A DNA stretch of 64,000 bases from Bin5 sp963662575 (GCA_963662575.1 OY759723.1:248001-312000); one strand, 5' to 3'; shown: positions 36,320-45,844, numbered from the stretch's first letter. Notes: a model not told the origin generated them from the sequence alone. A program made the numbers and translations.

Positions 36320-37636
36320 CTAGACCCAATACTTGGCCAAGCCCTCGTCGATGAGCTTCTGGATTTCGGCGTCGCCATACTCTAAGGCCTCGGCAACCGG
36401 CCGTCCCTCATTGACGATCAGAAACAGAACGTCGTTTATGACGGCGCCGGCGCGCTCAGGCACAGCGGCGTAGTTGCGTTCATAGGGATTGACTTCAGAA
36501 GCCTCTTTAAGGCCGGGCGTTTCCAGCAGCCTGGGGTCGGACATGAGGTCTGCCCGCTCCGGCACGAGCGAGATCAGTTCGCACAAGGCCCAGTAGGCAT
36601 CTTTGCCGCCGTCTTTGTAGAGAAACTCCATGAACTCCCAGGTGTCGCCATCGTTTTCGGGATGGCCGGTAACGGCAGAGATTGAGGTTACGGTGTCCTT
36701 GTAGCCGTAGAGCGGGTCGGCTTCGCCGGTTGGGGTTGGCGGGTGCGTGTAGCCGATGTTGGGGTACATATCGGGATAGGTGTTGGTGTACTCACCGATC
36801 ACCCAGGTCTGTTCTTCGGTCATGGCGGCGAGGCCGTTGCCGATGGAGTCGAAGTTGGGGAAGCCGGGATCCCATACTTCGTGAACCAGGTTCAAGTCGG
36901 AGATGTAGGTGAACGCTTCATGGACTTCGGCGCTGGTCATGAGAGAGATCTGTTCATCGCCATTGTTCTGGATGACGTTGCCGCCCAGCTGATAGATCTG
37001 GCTCAAGACGGGCCATTCACCGGTGAGGGCAAAGCCGGCCCGGGAAATGGCGCCGGTTCCGTCCTTTTGAGTGAGCGCCTTGGCTGCGGTGGTGAAGTCG
37101 TCCCAGGTCTTGGGGGGCGACTCGGGATCGAGGCCGGCCTCTTCGAACATCTGCTTGTTGTACATCATGAGGGTACAGGTGGTGCCGGTGGGAAGTACGT
37201 AGCGCCCGTTGGTCTTGATATCAAAGAGGGGGTAGGCCTCTTCGAACCAGCTGGGCGGGAAGATATCCTCGGGGAACTCCAGCACGAGATTTTCTTCGCG
37301 CATCTGGTGCATGAAGGCCAGGGAACGCATTTTGATCATGTTGGGCCCGGTGCCGGCCGCGAGAGCAGAGTAGAGCTTCTCGACATAGCCACCGGCAATG
37401 GACTGGACATCGACGGTGATGCGGTCATTTTGTTCCGCGAATTTGTCGGCTACGCTGCGGTAGAGATCCATGCGGATGTCCCACCAGCCCCAAAGAGTGA
37501 GCTCGACCGGTTCTTCGTCGGCTCCGGCTTCCATGCCAGTCTCTGCGGCGGGAACGCAGGCGGCCATGGCCAGCCCGAAGCCGGCGAGACCGGCTGTCTT
37601 AAGAAAATTTCGTCGACTAGAGTTTTGCAGCTTCAT
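36320..37636 (-). CDS. Carbohydrate ABC transporter substrate-binding lipoprotein (SBP_bac_1, Tat-type signal)
   Basis: A 438-residue solute receptor. The N-terminus has a twin-arginine motif SRRNFLKTAG, a short hydrophobic stretch and the lipobox MAAC (Cys27), so it is probably Tat-exported and lipid-anchored. Family 1 traits include VDVQSIAGGYVEKLYSALAA, LPTGTTCTLMMYNKQMFEEA and a late Trp-rich WEFMEFLYKDGG helix. It leads a three-gene sugar importer lacking an ATPase. A well-matched promoter lies 153 bp upstream. Confidence 0.95.
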   Translation of the reverse strand: MKLQNSSRRNFLKTAGLAGFGLAMAACVPAAETGMEAGADEEPVELTLWGWWDIRMDLYRSVADKFAEQNDRITVDVQSIAGGYVEKLYSALAAGTGPNMIKMRSLAFMHQMREENLVLEFPEDIFPPSWFEEAYPLFDIKTNGRYVLPTGTTCTLMMYNKQMFEEAGLDPESPPKTWDDFTTAAKALTQKDGTGAISRAGFALTGEWPVLSQIYQLGGNVIQNNGDEQISLMTSAEVHEAFTYISDLNLVHEVWDPGFPNFDSIGNGLAAMTEEQTWVIGEYTNTYPDMYPNIGYTHPPTPTGEADPLYGYKDTVTSISAVTGHPENDGDTWEFMEFLYKDGGKDAYWALCELISLVPERADLMSDPRLLETPGLKEASEVNPYERNYAAVPERAGAVINDVLFLIVNEGRPVAEALEYGDAEIQKLIDEGLAKYWV

Positions 37637-37788
37637 ACTTACCCTCCCCTTGTAGAGTTACGGAATTGGGTTGCTTTGCAAACGTACATCCATCATTTGA
37701 TTGCCAACAGTGGACTGGCACAGATCGACAGGGCGAAAGAAGGTGTTGTGGATAAACGATGATTTATGGATACTTGGTCGGCGGCAGG

Positions 37789-37817
37789 ATTCTAGCATAT
37801 TGTGATAGTGTCGTCAA
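37789..37817 (-). promoter_or_regulatory. Sigma-70-type promoter of the second sugar importer
   Basis: On the minus strand TTGACG (37812-37817) and TAGAAT (37789-37794) are separated by exactly 17 bp, and a TG dinucleotide precedes the -10 by one base (extended -10). Transcription would start near 37782, leaving a leader of about 146 nt before the binding-protein ATG. Confidence 0.6.
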
Positions 37818-39090
37818 CAGGCGCAGAAATCGGGGATAGGCCGAAATGTCTGGGTTGTCGTTGTCTGAATCGGGAATTACAGGATTGCAGGCGATCGGTT
37901 GATGCGTTTTCAGCTGAATCCGTTTGCGGCGAATAAAGAGGCAGATTGCGAAAGGACAGGATTTCGGGAGACACGCAGAGAATCTGAGGGCTTCTCAGCG
38001 TATGTTGGCAAGATATCTTCACTGGTAAAGAGTTTCAGTTAATCCAACAAAGTGTCGCGACTATGGCGCTAAAACCGGATTGCTATATACGTGATATTCA
38101 TGGAGCCAAGCATCAGATAGTTCCATCATAGCGCATGCCTAATGTGCGTTCAAGGTGAGAGCCCGCTTCTTTGGGTACTGCGTATTGCGTAGACGTGGGC
38201 AAGACAGACGCGACGCCATTGCGTAACCCTTGCGGGAAGCCTTGGTGTCAAACGGGATTTACGTCAGATACAAACGCCCAATGACTGAAGCCATGGGCAA
38301 TCTCACCCAGTTTCGGAGATTTGGTTAGCCATCAAAGGGCATCCGCATCGGTCGTTCCTTTCCCATGCGAGGACCTACCGGAGGTTCAGGGTCCGTTGCT
38401 CTTTGGGAAGGCAGCTCAGAATTCAACATGAATTGTAAGCCTGCAGGCCAGTTAAGGGTCTTTCTCGCTGGTGTTGTGACAAACAAAATCAGTCGATCCG
38501 CGAAGTCATGCAAAGGGCCGCGACGAACACCAAAGGCTTAACAGGTTTTATTGGCGCATCTGCACTGCCCCTTCGCGGAAGAGCACTTTGCTCCAGCGAT
38601 TCGTTTTTTGTGACAAACGCCAACGAGCCCTAGTCATTACTCGATTCATTTGCCCATGTTCAGGTCGCGTCATGTCTACATATGTCGCGCCATGTCTACA
38701 TATGTCTACAAATGTCGCGCCAAAAAAAAATGGGGGCGCTCTTTTTGCGACTTGCCGAACAGTCCCCCGCCGTCTCTGACGGATGCCGAGAGGACTTTCT
38801 GCTGGCATTTCACAGCGTTTCAGCTGACCTCGCAGACCTTTGAACTGTCTCTGGGCGAGAGCAGTGGCTTCTCAATTCGAGCACCTCGATTGCCAACGAA
38901 GTGAGCCCACAAGGGGGCGCTTCCGGATTCTGGGAGGCGCTTCCGGATTCTGGCGGCCGCTTCAAGCTCTTTCCTAATGTGCGTTCACTTTGAAAGCGCG
39001 ACTTTTGCGTATTGCGTAAAGGCAGACATGACAGGCGCGATGCCGTTGCGTGGTCCGCGGAAAAAGTCTTGGTATCAAACAGGTTTTACA
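37818..39090. other. Gene-poor, repeat-rich region
   Basis: No credible gene is seen in about 1.3 kb; the open frames are short and show no family resemblance. It holds a degenerate direct repeat of about 125 bp (38138-38275 and 38973-39093), two tandem units around 38667-38720 built on ATGTCTACATATGTCGCGC, and a tandem GGCGCTTCCGGATTCTG at about 38915-38953. The region may be a graveyard of insertion or repeat elements next to the Uma2 gene. Confidence 0.6.
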
Positions 39091-39093
39091 TTA
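38138..39093. repeat. Pair of degenerate direct repeats about 835 bp apart
   Basis: Both copies share CCTAATGTGCGTTCA, GCGTATTGCGTA, a variant of GACAGGCGCGATGCCGTTGCG and a closing TTGGTRTCAAACRGG. The first spans 38138-38275, the second 38973-39093 and abuts the stop of the Uma2 gene. The GTATTGCGTA core also occurs in the palindrome at 4420-4472. Confidence 0.65.
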
Positions 39094-39672
39094 GTCGCTG
39101 GCTCGAAATATCTCATTCAGGTTGATAGTGAACCCGACGAGCGTCGGCGAAGTCAGGGTCTGCCCTTCGCGGTAGATTGCCACTTGCTCATAGCCGTCCT
39201 TCCCCAGTAGCAGAACCGTAGTGGTGGCGGCGTCCGGGTCTACAAGCCAGTACTCCTTCACGCCGCGTTCCGCATACAGCTGGCGCTTAACCGTTTCGTC
39301 GCGTTCGGCGGTGGAGTCGGAGCGAATCTCGACGATCAGGTCGGGCGCGCCTTGGATGTTGGCGGGGGTGATGATATCGGCCCGCTCCCTGGAAATGAAG
39401 AGCAGGTCGGGTTGCACGACATCGGTATGGGAAAGTACAACGTCAGTTGGAGCGAAGAAGACATGCCCCAATTGCCCCTCCCTCACGAACTGAGCTATCC
39501 GCCATCCTAACTCGGTCTGAACTGACTGATGAGCGGTATTCGGGGCAGGCGGCATTGTAAGCACGCCGTCCAGGAGTTCGAGGCGTTCGTTGTTTGAGGT
39601 CTTCAGGTAGTCCTCGTATGTGAGTTTGGTCGTCACAGGACTGCTGTTATGAGCATGGCTCGTTCTGAGCAT
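39091..39672 (-). CDS. Uma2 family (DUF820) PD-(D/E)XK nuclease-like protein
   Basis: The 193-residue protein has the Uma2 layout: KLTYEDYLKTSNNERLELLDG at the start, then VVQPDLLFISRERADI, then a catalytic-type segment APDLIVEIRSDSTAERD (Asp and Glu-x-Arg) and the RGVKEYWLVDPDA motif. The family is a nuclease-fold group abundant in cyanobacteria and Chloroflexota, with uncertain biological role. It stands alone at the edge of a repeat-rich region. A second member is at the right end of the window. Confidence 0.9.
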   Translation of the reverse strand: MLRTSHAHNSSPVTTKLTYEDYLKTSNNERLELLDGVLTMPPAPNTAHQSVQTELGWRIAQFVREGQLGHVFFAPTDVVLSHTDVVQPDLLFISRERADIITPANIQGAPDLIVEIRSDSTAERDETVKRQLYAERGVKEYWLVDPDAATTTVLLLGKDGYEQVAIYREGQTLTSPTLVGFTINLNEIFRASD

Positions 39673-40006
39673 TATTACCCTCTAGTCACAATTTCACTGA
39701 CCGGCCCAAACAATCAACCGAACACATTTCCCCGTACTTGCCGAACTTTGTCAAACGAATCTTTTCTGTGTGTATTTCAATTCATCGCAATAGAGCGTGC
39801 CGCCTGATAGAGGTCGGTTTTAGTGCAAGCACGCCAATTACTGCCCCTCTGCTCATTGGATGAAACGCAACGCAGAGAATTTCTTCCAATATTCCAGACA
39901 ACACATTTTCCCACTATTCATGATCCAGACGTGAGGATGCGTTGTTGCAGTTCGCCGAAAACCTGAATCGAACGATCCCAGTCCACCTGGTTTCCGTCTC
40001 CTCTCT
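39673..40006. other. Intergenic region, nothing recognised
   Basis: These 334 bases separate the minus-strand Uma2 gene from the end of the minus-strand amidohydrolase. AT-rich patches are present, but no promoter with good spacing, RNA gene or repeat was recognised. Confidence 0.5.
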
Positions 40007-41416
40007 CTATCCTTCCGCGACCGTCCATCCGGGCCCGAGTTCGATCCCTAATCGTTGTGCGCGGGCGGCGACCGATGCGGTGACGGCCTGGCTGATCTCC
40101 AGTTCATCGACGCGGGTGGAGCGGCTGTTGCGGAGTACGATTTCGCCATTTACCAAAACCGAATCCACGCTGCCGGCCCCCAGTGTCAGCGCAAGTAGAT
40201 GGACGGGGTTGTTGGCGGGATAGGACCCGGCGGCGCGGGGGGAGCGGACGACGATGTCGGCGCGTTTGCCCGGTTCGAGGCTGCCGATCTCGGCTTGCAG
40301 GCCGGCCGCGGCGGCAGCGTTGATAGTCTGCATTTCGAGCAGCGCGGAAGAGGAAAGAGGATCATCGCAGACGCGCGCGGCGGAGTGGGCCGCCAACATG
40401 GTTGCGGCGGGCGTGCAGTCCATGGCTCCGTCGGCGCCAAGTGATACAGGCGTGCCGCGGCGATATCGCTCCGCCATCCTGAAGTCGGCGGTGCGGGCGA
40501 TGCCGAGCGAGAAGAAGGAAATTGGGCTCCATACGATCTGGCAGCCGCTTTTCCGGATGGCGGCTTCCTCGTCATCGTCGAGGAGGTTGGCGTGGACGAT
40601 GACGGTGTTCTCGTCGAGGACGCCTAGTTCATGCAGATGGACGAGCTGGCTGACACCGGTTACCTCACGATAGATTTCGCCTTCGCCGGGCGCGTAGCCG
40701 GCGTGCAGATGGAGGGGGAGGTTGTTGGCGCGGGAGAGGGCGTGGGCGGCCTGCAGCAGTTCGGGGGAGGCGGTGCCTACGCCGTAGACGAAGACGAAGC
40801 CGCGTACGAGCGCGTCGGCGTCCTGATTGCGGTGCAGTTCGGCGTCCAGGAGTCCCAGCACGCGGTCGCGGTCGACGGGCGCGCGGGCCATGAGGCGGGG
40901 GCTTTCGAGGCCGGGCATGGCGGCGAGCGTTTCGCGGCGGTCCCAAAGGTAGGGTGGGGCGAAGAGGGCGCGCATACCGACGCGTTCGACTGCTTGCGCA
41001 GCGTGTTCGGTTGAGAAGAGTGTGCCGGGCTCTATGAACATGGTGAATCCGCTGTGCAGCATCTCGACGGCGGCCATGGCGGTGGCATCAGCTTCATCCT
41101 GGGGGGTGACGTCGGCTTTCCAGTCGGCGAACTTGATCGGCGACGCACCTACATCGTGGATATTTCCGAAGACGCCGCGACAGGTGGTGTGGACAATGTG
41201 ATTGTGGGCGTCGATAAAGCCGGGATGGACGATGGCGCCTTCGGCATCTATCGTTTCTTCGGCATTGTAGCGCGCCCGCAGTTCAGTGTCGGGGCCGACC
41301 TCCACGATGCGCGAGCCGGTGACCGCCACGGCGCCTGCTGAATGGATGGTGCGCGCCGGGTCCATGGTGACAACCTGGCCGTTGCTGATGAGAATATCGC
41401 ACGGGCTCTTGTTCAT
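40007..41416 (-). CDS. Amidohydrolase family protein (metal-dependent deaminase/hydrolase, cytosine-deaminase/TrzA-like)
   Basis: The 469-residue cytoplasmic enzyme has the N-terminal beta-sandwich strand ISNGQVVTMDPARTIHSAGA. The metal motif HPGFIDAHNHIVH gives His71 and His73. Later ligands are LPLHLHAGYAPGE, VIVHANLLDD and LGADGAMDCT (Asp). The overall pattern matches MtaD/TrzA-type deaminases or chlorohydrolases acting on purine- or triazine-like rings. It lies 4 bp downstream of the P-loop gene, so the two are coupled. The substrate is unknown. Confidence 0.92.
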   Translation of the reverse strand: MNKSPCDILISNGQVVTMDPARTIHSAGAVAVTGSRIVEVGPDTELRARYNAEETIDAEGAIVHPGFIDAHNHIVHTTCRGVFGNIHDVGASPIKFADWKADVTPQDEADATAMAAVEMLHSGFTMFIEPGTLFSTEHAAQAVERVGMRALFAPPYLWDRRETLAAMPGLESPRLMARAPVDRDRVLGLLDAELHRNQDADALVRGFVFVYGVGTASPELLQAAHALSRANNLPLHLHAGYAPGEGEIYREVTGVSQLVHLHELGVLDENTVIVHANLLDDDEEAAIRKSGCQIVWSPISFFSLGIARTADFRMAERYRRGTPVSLGADGAMDCTPAATMLAAHSAARVCDDPLSSSALLEMQTINAAAAAGLQAEIGSLEPGKRADIVVRSPRAAGSYPANNPVHLLALTLGAGSVDSVLVNGEIVLRNSRSTRVDELEISQAVTASVAARAQRLGIELGPGWTVAEG

Positions 41417-41420
41417 GGGA

Positions 41421-42101
41421 TTAGCCCGCTTTTCCTCGCTGGAGGGACTGTCTCAACAGGTCGCCAGCGGTCAGATAGGGCTGGATCTTGGCGGCGAAGT
41501 CCGCCACCGACTCGGCTACTGATGCCGTCGAGGTGTCAAGGGTGAATTTCTGTTGGATCAGCGAGTTCTCGAACTCTTCTTCGAAGCGCTGGGTGATGTG
41601 CTCGACATCTTCTGCGGGCACGACCGGGTAGGGATGGGGGCTTTCCGTCATCCGCCTACGGATCACTTCAGACGCGGCGTGCAGGAGTACCAGAACTGCA
41701 TCGGGCCTGAACTGGAGGATTCGCTGTTCGAGCAGGCGGGAGATTTTCCCACGGTCTCCATCTTGGCCGCGGCCGCCGTAGCCGTAGTATTGCTGCGCGT
41801 AGACCAACTCGTCGAAGTAAAGGCCGATCCCCATGAAGTTGTCGTCGGAGCCTGAGGCCCAAGGGGTGTGGTAGTAGAGGTTGTGGCGCTGGATCACCTC
41901 GGTGAGGCGGGGGCTGAGCTGCTGGAAGGCGGCGATATCTTCGGGCGTCAGGTCGGGGCCGTGCGGCTTGGTATCGGGCAGTTTGTTATGGTCGTGAATC
42001 AGTTTGAACTCGGTTCCCAGGGACTCTTTGGTCCACTCGTTGATGGCGTGGGCCAGGGTCGTGGTGCCTGCGTACTCGCAACCTATCAGAATCAGGTACA
42101 T
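41421..42101 (-). CDS. P-loop NTPase/kinase-like protein of unknown function
   Basis: The 226-residue protein starts with a hydrophobic strand and a P-loop-like motif, ILIGCEYAGTTTLAH, where GxxxxGTT stands for Walker A. A later VLVLLHAASEVIRRRM segment resembles the LID region of nucleoside or adenylate kinases. No specific family was recognised. Position between a mannonate-dehydratase-like gene and an amidohydrolase suggests a role in nucleotide- or sugar-related metabolism, possibly as a small-molecule kinase. Confidence 0.65.
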   Translation of the reverse strand: MYLILIGCEYAGTTTLAHAINEWTKESLGTEFKLIHDHNKLPDTKPHGPDLTPEDIAAFQQLSPRLTEVIQRHNLYYHTPWASGSDDNFMGIGLYFDELVYAQQYYGYGGRGQDGDRGKISRLLEQRILQFRPDAVLVLLHAASEVIRRRMTESPHPYPVVPAEDVEHITQRFEEEFENSLIQQKFTLDTSTASVAESVADFAAKIQPYLTAGDLLRQSLQRGKAG

Positions 42102-42155
42102 TGGTCCGTTTCTCCCTCTATTTCGTTGTTTGGATGATTGGCGGGTCCGGTATTG

Positions 42156-43175
42156 CTATGGTTTGTCCTCGTCGAGAGACTGGAGGAGTCCTTTGATGTA
42201 GCCGACCGAGTAGAGCAGCCCGTGATGCGGGCTCGCGTCGTCATAGATCGTATGGGGGTAGTGGCCGGGAATGAGGGCGCCGGTAAAGCCAACTTCTCTG
42301 AAAGTCTTGAAAATCTCCAGAAAGTCGCAGTCGGCCTCTTCGAGGAAACATTCGCGGAAATCGGGGGCGGTGCCCTTGACGCCCTGAACGTGGCCGTAGA
42401 CGATCTGCCCGCGGCTGCCAAAGCGGCGGATGGCGGCGTGGGTGTCGACGTTCATGGCGGTCCAGTTGCCAAGACAGAAGTTAAGGCCGCTTGCCGGGCT
42501 GTCGGCGATGTCCATGGCGCGTTGAAAGCCGTCTGGATTGTAGAACAGGCGCGGCATGCCGCCCAGTTTCTCGACGGGCGGGTCGTCGGGATGGAGAGCC
42601 AGTCTGACGCCGGCTTCCTCGGCGACTGGGATGATCGCCTTGATGAAGTATTCGTAGTTGCTCCACATCTCCTCATGACTGTACTCACGCTCGCGGAAGA
42701 GGGGGCCGCGGTTGGCAAGCTCCAACTCAAAGCTGCTGACCTGGGCGTTGCCGCGGCCGGGCGTCGTGAAGGAGGTGCGCCAGGAATTGCGGGTGACTCC
42801 CGGCTGATTGACCATCCAATGGTAACCATAGACCGGAATGCCGGCCCGCCCCATGTTGCGAATGGTTTCAGCGACATTTTCGATCTGCTGATCGCGGCCT
42901 TCCTGGCCCAGGACGATCTTTTCATAGCACCAGTTTGGCAGGGGGTTTTCGATCGAAACGAGGTTGAGGCCGGCGTCTTCGCAATGTGTACGCGCCCTCA
43001 GAAGGGTTGGGAAATCCCAGAAGGCACCCGGTTCAGTGGCCGCCTCCGGAGAGAAGCGTGTCCGGTGTTCAGGATGGGAGGTAGAACTGAGGGCGACGTC
43101 AAGGATGTCGTACTGTTTCAGGAATCCCAGGAAGTTATCCGGGTCGGGCAGGGTTGCGTAGGTGCAAATTCTCAT
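42156..43175 (-). CDS. Mannonate dehydratase-like (UxuA family) TIM-barrel enzyme
   Basis: The 339-residue protein resembles D-mannonate dehydratase, which converts D-mannonate to 2-keto-3-deoxygluconate. It has the segments VYGYHWMVNQPGVTR, LALHPDDPP (metal-binding His), LNFCLGNWTAMN and VYGHVQGVKG, in family order. A C-terminal LIPGHYPHTIYDD segment supplies another candidate metal ligand. The length is a little short of typical UxuA (about 350-390). It is read with the P-loop protein and amidohydrolase, 54 bp upstream of the former. Confidence 0.88.
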   Translation of the reverse strand: MRICTYATLPDPDNFLGFLKQYDILDVALSSTSHPEHRTRFSPEAATEPGAFWDFPTLLRARTHCEDAGLNLVSIENPLPNWCYEKIVLGQEGRDQQIENVAETIRNMGRAGIPVYGYHWMVNQPGVTRNSWRTSFTTPGRGNAQVSSFELELANRGPLFREREYSHEEMWSNYEYFIKAIIPVAEEAGVRLALHPDDPPVEKLGGMPRLFYNPDGFQRAMDIADSPASGLNFCLGNWTAMNVDTHAAIRRFGSRGQIVYGHVQGVKGTAPDFRECFLEEADCDFLEIFKTFREVGFTGALIPGHYPHTIYDDASPHHGLLYSVGYIKGLLQSLDEDKP

Positions 43176-43286
43176 GTCCGGCTCCAGGTGTGATCAAGGT
43201 GAGAGAAGTAGATACGACATTGCGAAGAACGCTACACGATATATTGGCGCCTGTTTGCTGGTCAAGCTGGCGCGGCGTTTGCGCTG

Positions 43287-44294
43287 CTACGGCAGACGAA
43301 AGACGAGTTCGGGTTGGGCAACCTGCATCTTTGTAGGCGGCAGGCCGGCGAGCATCGTTTCCAGATCATCGACGACCATGCGACCGATGATGTGCATATC
43401 CTGCCAGACGGTGCCGGCGCGGTGGGCGGAGAGAATGGTGTTGGGAGCGGTGCGAATGGGATGATCGGCGGCCAGCGGCTCCTGCGGGAAGACATCGATG
43501 GCGGCGCGGAAACGGCCCTGATGCAAAAGATCGGTGAGCGCGTCAAAGTCGACAAGGTGGGAGCGGCTGATGAGGACGAGGACGGCGTCGGACCTGATGA
43601 GTGAGAGCAGCTGGCGGTCGAGCATGGCTTTGTTTTCATTGGACGGGATGGCCAACACGAAGATGACGCGGGCGGTTGTGAGCAGATCTGGCAGGCTGAC
43701 AGGCGTGCAGCCTCTCTCGTTAATGAAGCTTGCGGGCAGCCAGGGATCGTAGACCTGAATCGGGCAGCGGAAGGGGGCCAGAAGCGGTTTGAGTGATTGG
43801 GCAAGACCACCAAAGCCGATGAAGCCGACGGGCTGGTCGTAGAGTGTAAAGGCGGTGCTGTTGCTGGGGTAGAGATAGACCTCCTCGCCGGCGGTGAAGT
43901 CGGTGTGTGCGCTGACGATGCCACGGGCGGCGGCGATGGCCATGCCGAGCGCCATTTCGGCGACCATGGGGCCATAGGCGGGTGCGCAACTGAGGACGCG
44001 GATGCCGCGGGCGAAGCAGGTCTCGTAGTCCAGACTATCGGGGCTGGGATGGCGGCCACCGGTCTCCATGATTGCGCGCAGGTTGGGCATGGCGTCGAGT
44101 GATCGGCGCTGCCAGGAGGTGGAGATGATGGCGAAGGCTTCGCCGCAGGCGCGGGCGAACTCGGACTCGGGAATGGCTTCGTCCTTGCCCCAGATTACGT
44201 CGACCAGGTCATGGAGCCGATCCGCATCCTGGCTGGACATGATCATATCCAGTGGACGGGGGTACGGATTCAAAATCACTTTCTGTTTGGCCAT
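43287..44294 (-). CDS. D-2-hydroxyacid dehydrogenase family protein (NAD-binding)
   Basis: From the ATG at 44294 the protein has 335 residues; the open frame to 44411 has no ribosome site and is Pro-rich without resemblance. The Rossmann motif is GFIGFGGLAQSL, so the usual Arg-Ile or Met-Gly after GFG is Gly-Leu-Ala. Catalytic candidates are Arg in LISRSHLVD, Glu in VFPQEPL and His in LSAHRAGT. It may reduce 2-keto acids or oxidise 2-hydroxy acids, in keeping with the sugar-acid enzymes downstream. Confidence 0.9.
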   Translation of the reverse strand: MAKQKVILNPYPRPLDMIMSSQDADRLHDLVDVIWGKDEAIPESEFARACGEAFAIISTSWQRRSLDAMPNLRAIMETGGRHPSPDSLDYETCFARGIRVLSCAPAYGPMVAEMALGMAIAAARGIVSAHTDFTAGEEVYLYPSNSTAFTLYDQPVGFIGFGGLAQSLKPLLAPFRCPIQVYDPWLPASFINERGCTPVSLPDLLTTARVIFVLAIPSNENKAMLDRQLLSLIRSDAVLVLISRSHLVDFDALTDLLHQGRFRAAIDVFPQEPLAADHPIRTAPNTILSAHRAGTVWQDMHIIGRMVVDDLETMLAGLPPTKMQVAQPELVFRLP

Positions 44295-44380
44295 TGCGAA
44301 AATCTCTGGGTTGGGTTGTGATGAGCCGCCGGCGCCGGAAACCGGGCCGGCGAAGGCAGGGCAGTCGCATCTTGTTGGGA

Positions 44381-44640
44381 GAGAATTTTCAGGAGATAGC
44401 CAGTTTTCCAACCGGCTCGTTCACGTTTGGCAGCAATATCGATTTGGGCGCTGTTCGCGCTGGGTAAGAGGTTGAAAGCCATGCGGCGCAAGACGGCCAA
44501 GTTGTGCTGCGCATGGACCTGACGGGTGCGACTGTCGTCCCCATCCAAGAGCCGGTAGACTGAATTCGCGGTGCTCCGGTGGCTGAGGGTGGAAGTCAGG
44601 AGCAGTTTGGCATCGGAGGGAAAGATGGAATTCACATCAG
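44381..44640 (-). pseudogene. ISAs1-family transposase, C-terminal remnant
   Basis: The minus-strand frame encodes PSDAKLLL, then DGDDSRTRQVHAQHNLAVLRR and AAKRERAGWKTGYLLKIL. ISAs1 (H-repeat type) transposases end with the pattern DVxFxEDxSRxR-x-NLAVLRKxALNLL and KRxxAGWDxxYLLxLL. Only the last 80-90 residues remain and part of the WxIENxLHW region has decayed to STANSVYRLL. No catalytic Asp residues are left. Confidence 0.75.
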
Positions 44641-44748
44641 ATGCAGGTGCCTTGGGGGCTGATGCGGGCATTTCACTCATTGTGGACCGTTTGAGTCAGA
44701 TTCATCTTGATGGTGGGACACAGGCATTCTCATCTGTGTGTTGGACGA

Positions 44749-44800
44749 GAGTTTATGAGAGTTTACGAGCGTTTACGTGCGTTCATGCGTGTTTTCGGGT
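44749..44800. repeat. Degenerate tandem repeat with 10-bp period
   Basis: Five successive decamers (AGTTTATGAG, AGTTTACGAG, CGTTTACGTG, CGTTCATGCG, TGTTTTCGGG) follow one another with gradual change. It sits just upstream (minus-strand sense) of the transposase remnant. The period is close to one DNA turn, so phased bending or a repeated protein site is conceivable. Confidence 0.6.
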
Positions 44801-45600
44801 TGTCTGAGCTGCAATTCATGCAGTTATTGTGATGGGCTGTGATGGGGGTCTCCTCAGCGCTGGCGGGTCCGTTGAACCGCTCATGTGTGTTGTACAAGAG
44901 TTGTGCAATCTCTGAAATGGTGGGGCGTGTTTGGTCGTCTCATGTCGGGTCAAGTCGGGTCACGTAGGTATAAGTCGGGCCAGAGCGGGTGATATTTTTT
45001 TTCTGGTAATTGTTGTCGTTACGCTTTTGCATCGGTTTTTCCGTTCCCGGCGTCGATTCCTGGTTCTGGCAGCCTCTCCACGACACTCATCCACGACTTT
45101 CACAGACGCAGGACGCAAGTCGGTCCGCTGGCGGCTGGGGGGCAGGGTGTCGTGTCCGGACGCTTCAGGTCGGTTTAAGCCGGGCAGAAGCGGGCAGTTT
45201 TCCTATCTGTGGACTATTGCGTTTGGCTGCGCGCACGTTCCCTCGCTGTCTCTGTTGGGCTATGGGTAGACAGATCATACGCAGTTTACAGTCTTGCAAG
45301 GGTCCTCCCTCGCCTTCAGATTCCCAGCCAGTGGGCGTCATGGGTTCATGATGACGATACGCTCTCAGCAGTGCCTATTCGTATTTCGGTACAGGGCTAT
45401 TATATCACGGTTTTTGATGCAATTGCCCTGCCCGGCGAAGGCCTTTGCGCGAGAGACGGAAACTGCCGTAGACTAGCTAGAACCCTGAGGCCGTTTCAGA
45501 CGCCCTGCCGGCAATTGTTAGAAAGACTGTAACTACTAAGCCACAGCAGTTGACCAGCCAGTCACCCTTGGAACCATTCAGGCTCTTGGTGACGTAACTG
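44801..45600. other. Gene-free stretch with short degenerate GTCGGGTC repeats
   Basis: The open frames here lack resemblance to proteins and show no ribosome sites. Around 44940-44995 short GTCGGGTCA-like units recur (GTCGGGTCAAGTCGGGTCA), and the RC-rich segment near 45168 repeats a CGGTTTAAGCCGGGC variant. No RNA gene was recognised. Confidence 0.5.
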
Positions 45601-45666
45601 GTGTACGGCCGCCGCCATGCTCGCCAGCCGACAGGTTGCTAAGAATGCACACGGTCGGTGAGGGAT

Positions 45667-45810
45667 GGTTTTGGAGGGGGGCGTTGCGGGGGCGCAGCCC
45701 CTGCACAAGGGAGGGCCGAAGGCCCGACCGCCCAAAATACAACAATGAGGGGAGAAAGATCACCTTTGCTCGCCTCGTTCAGGGTTGCGAATCAGTTGCG
45801 GCTGCGTAGT
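45667..45810 (+). repeat. Structured dispersed repeat, copy 3
   Basis: The core at 45667-45733 is base-for-base almost the same as copy 2 (both hairpins, GGGCG/CGCCC bracket). Similarity starts slightly earlier (CGGTCGGTGAG) and continues about 80 bp downstream (GCTCGCCTCGTTCAGGGTTG). It ends about 35 bp before the start of the dioxygenase-like gene at 45845. Confidence 0.85.
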
Positions 45811-45844
45811 TACGAAATACTGAGGATAAGAGGTCCTGGACGCT

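Noticed and set aside
38325..38904. Short open frames in the repeat-rich island
   Set aside because: They overlap short tandem repeats and show no resemblance or start signals.
44931..45532. Several open frames of 60-110 codons between the transposase remnant and repeat copy 3
   Set aside because: Low-complexity Arg/Ser-rich translations, no ribosome sites, overlapping frames; treated as non-coding.
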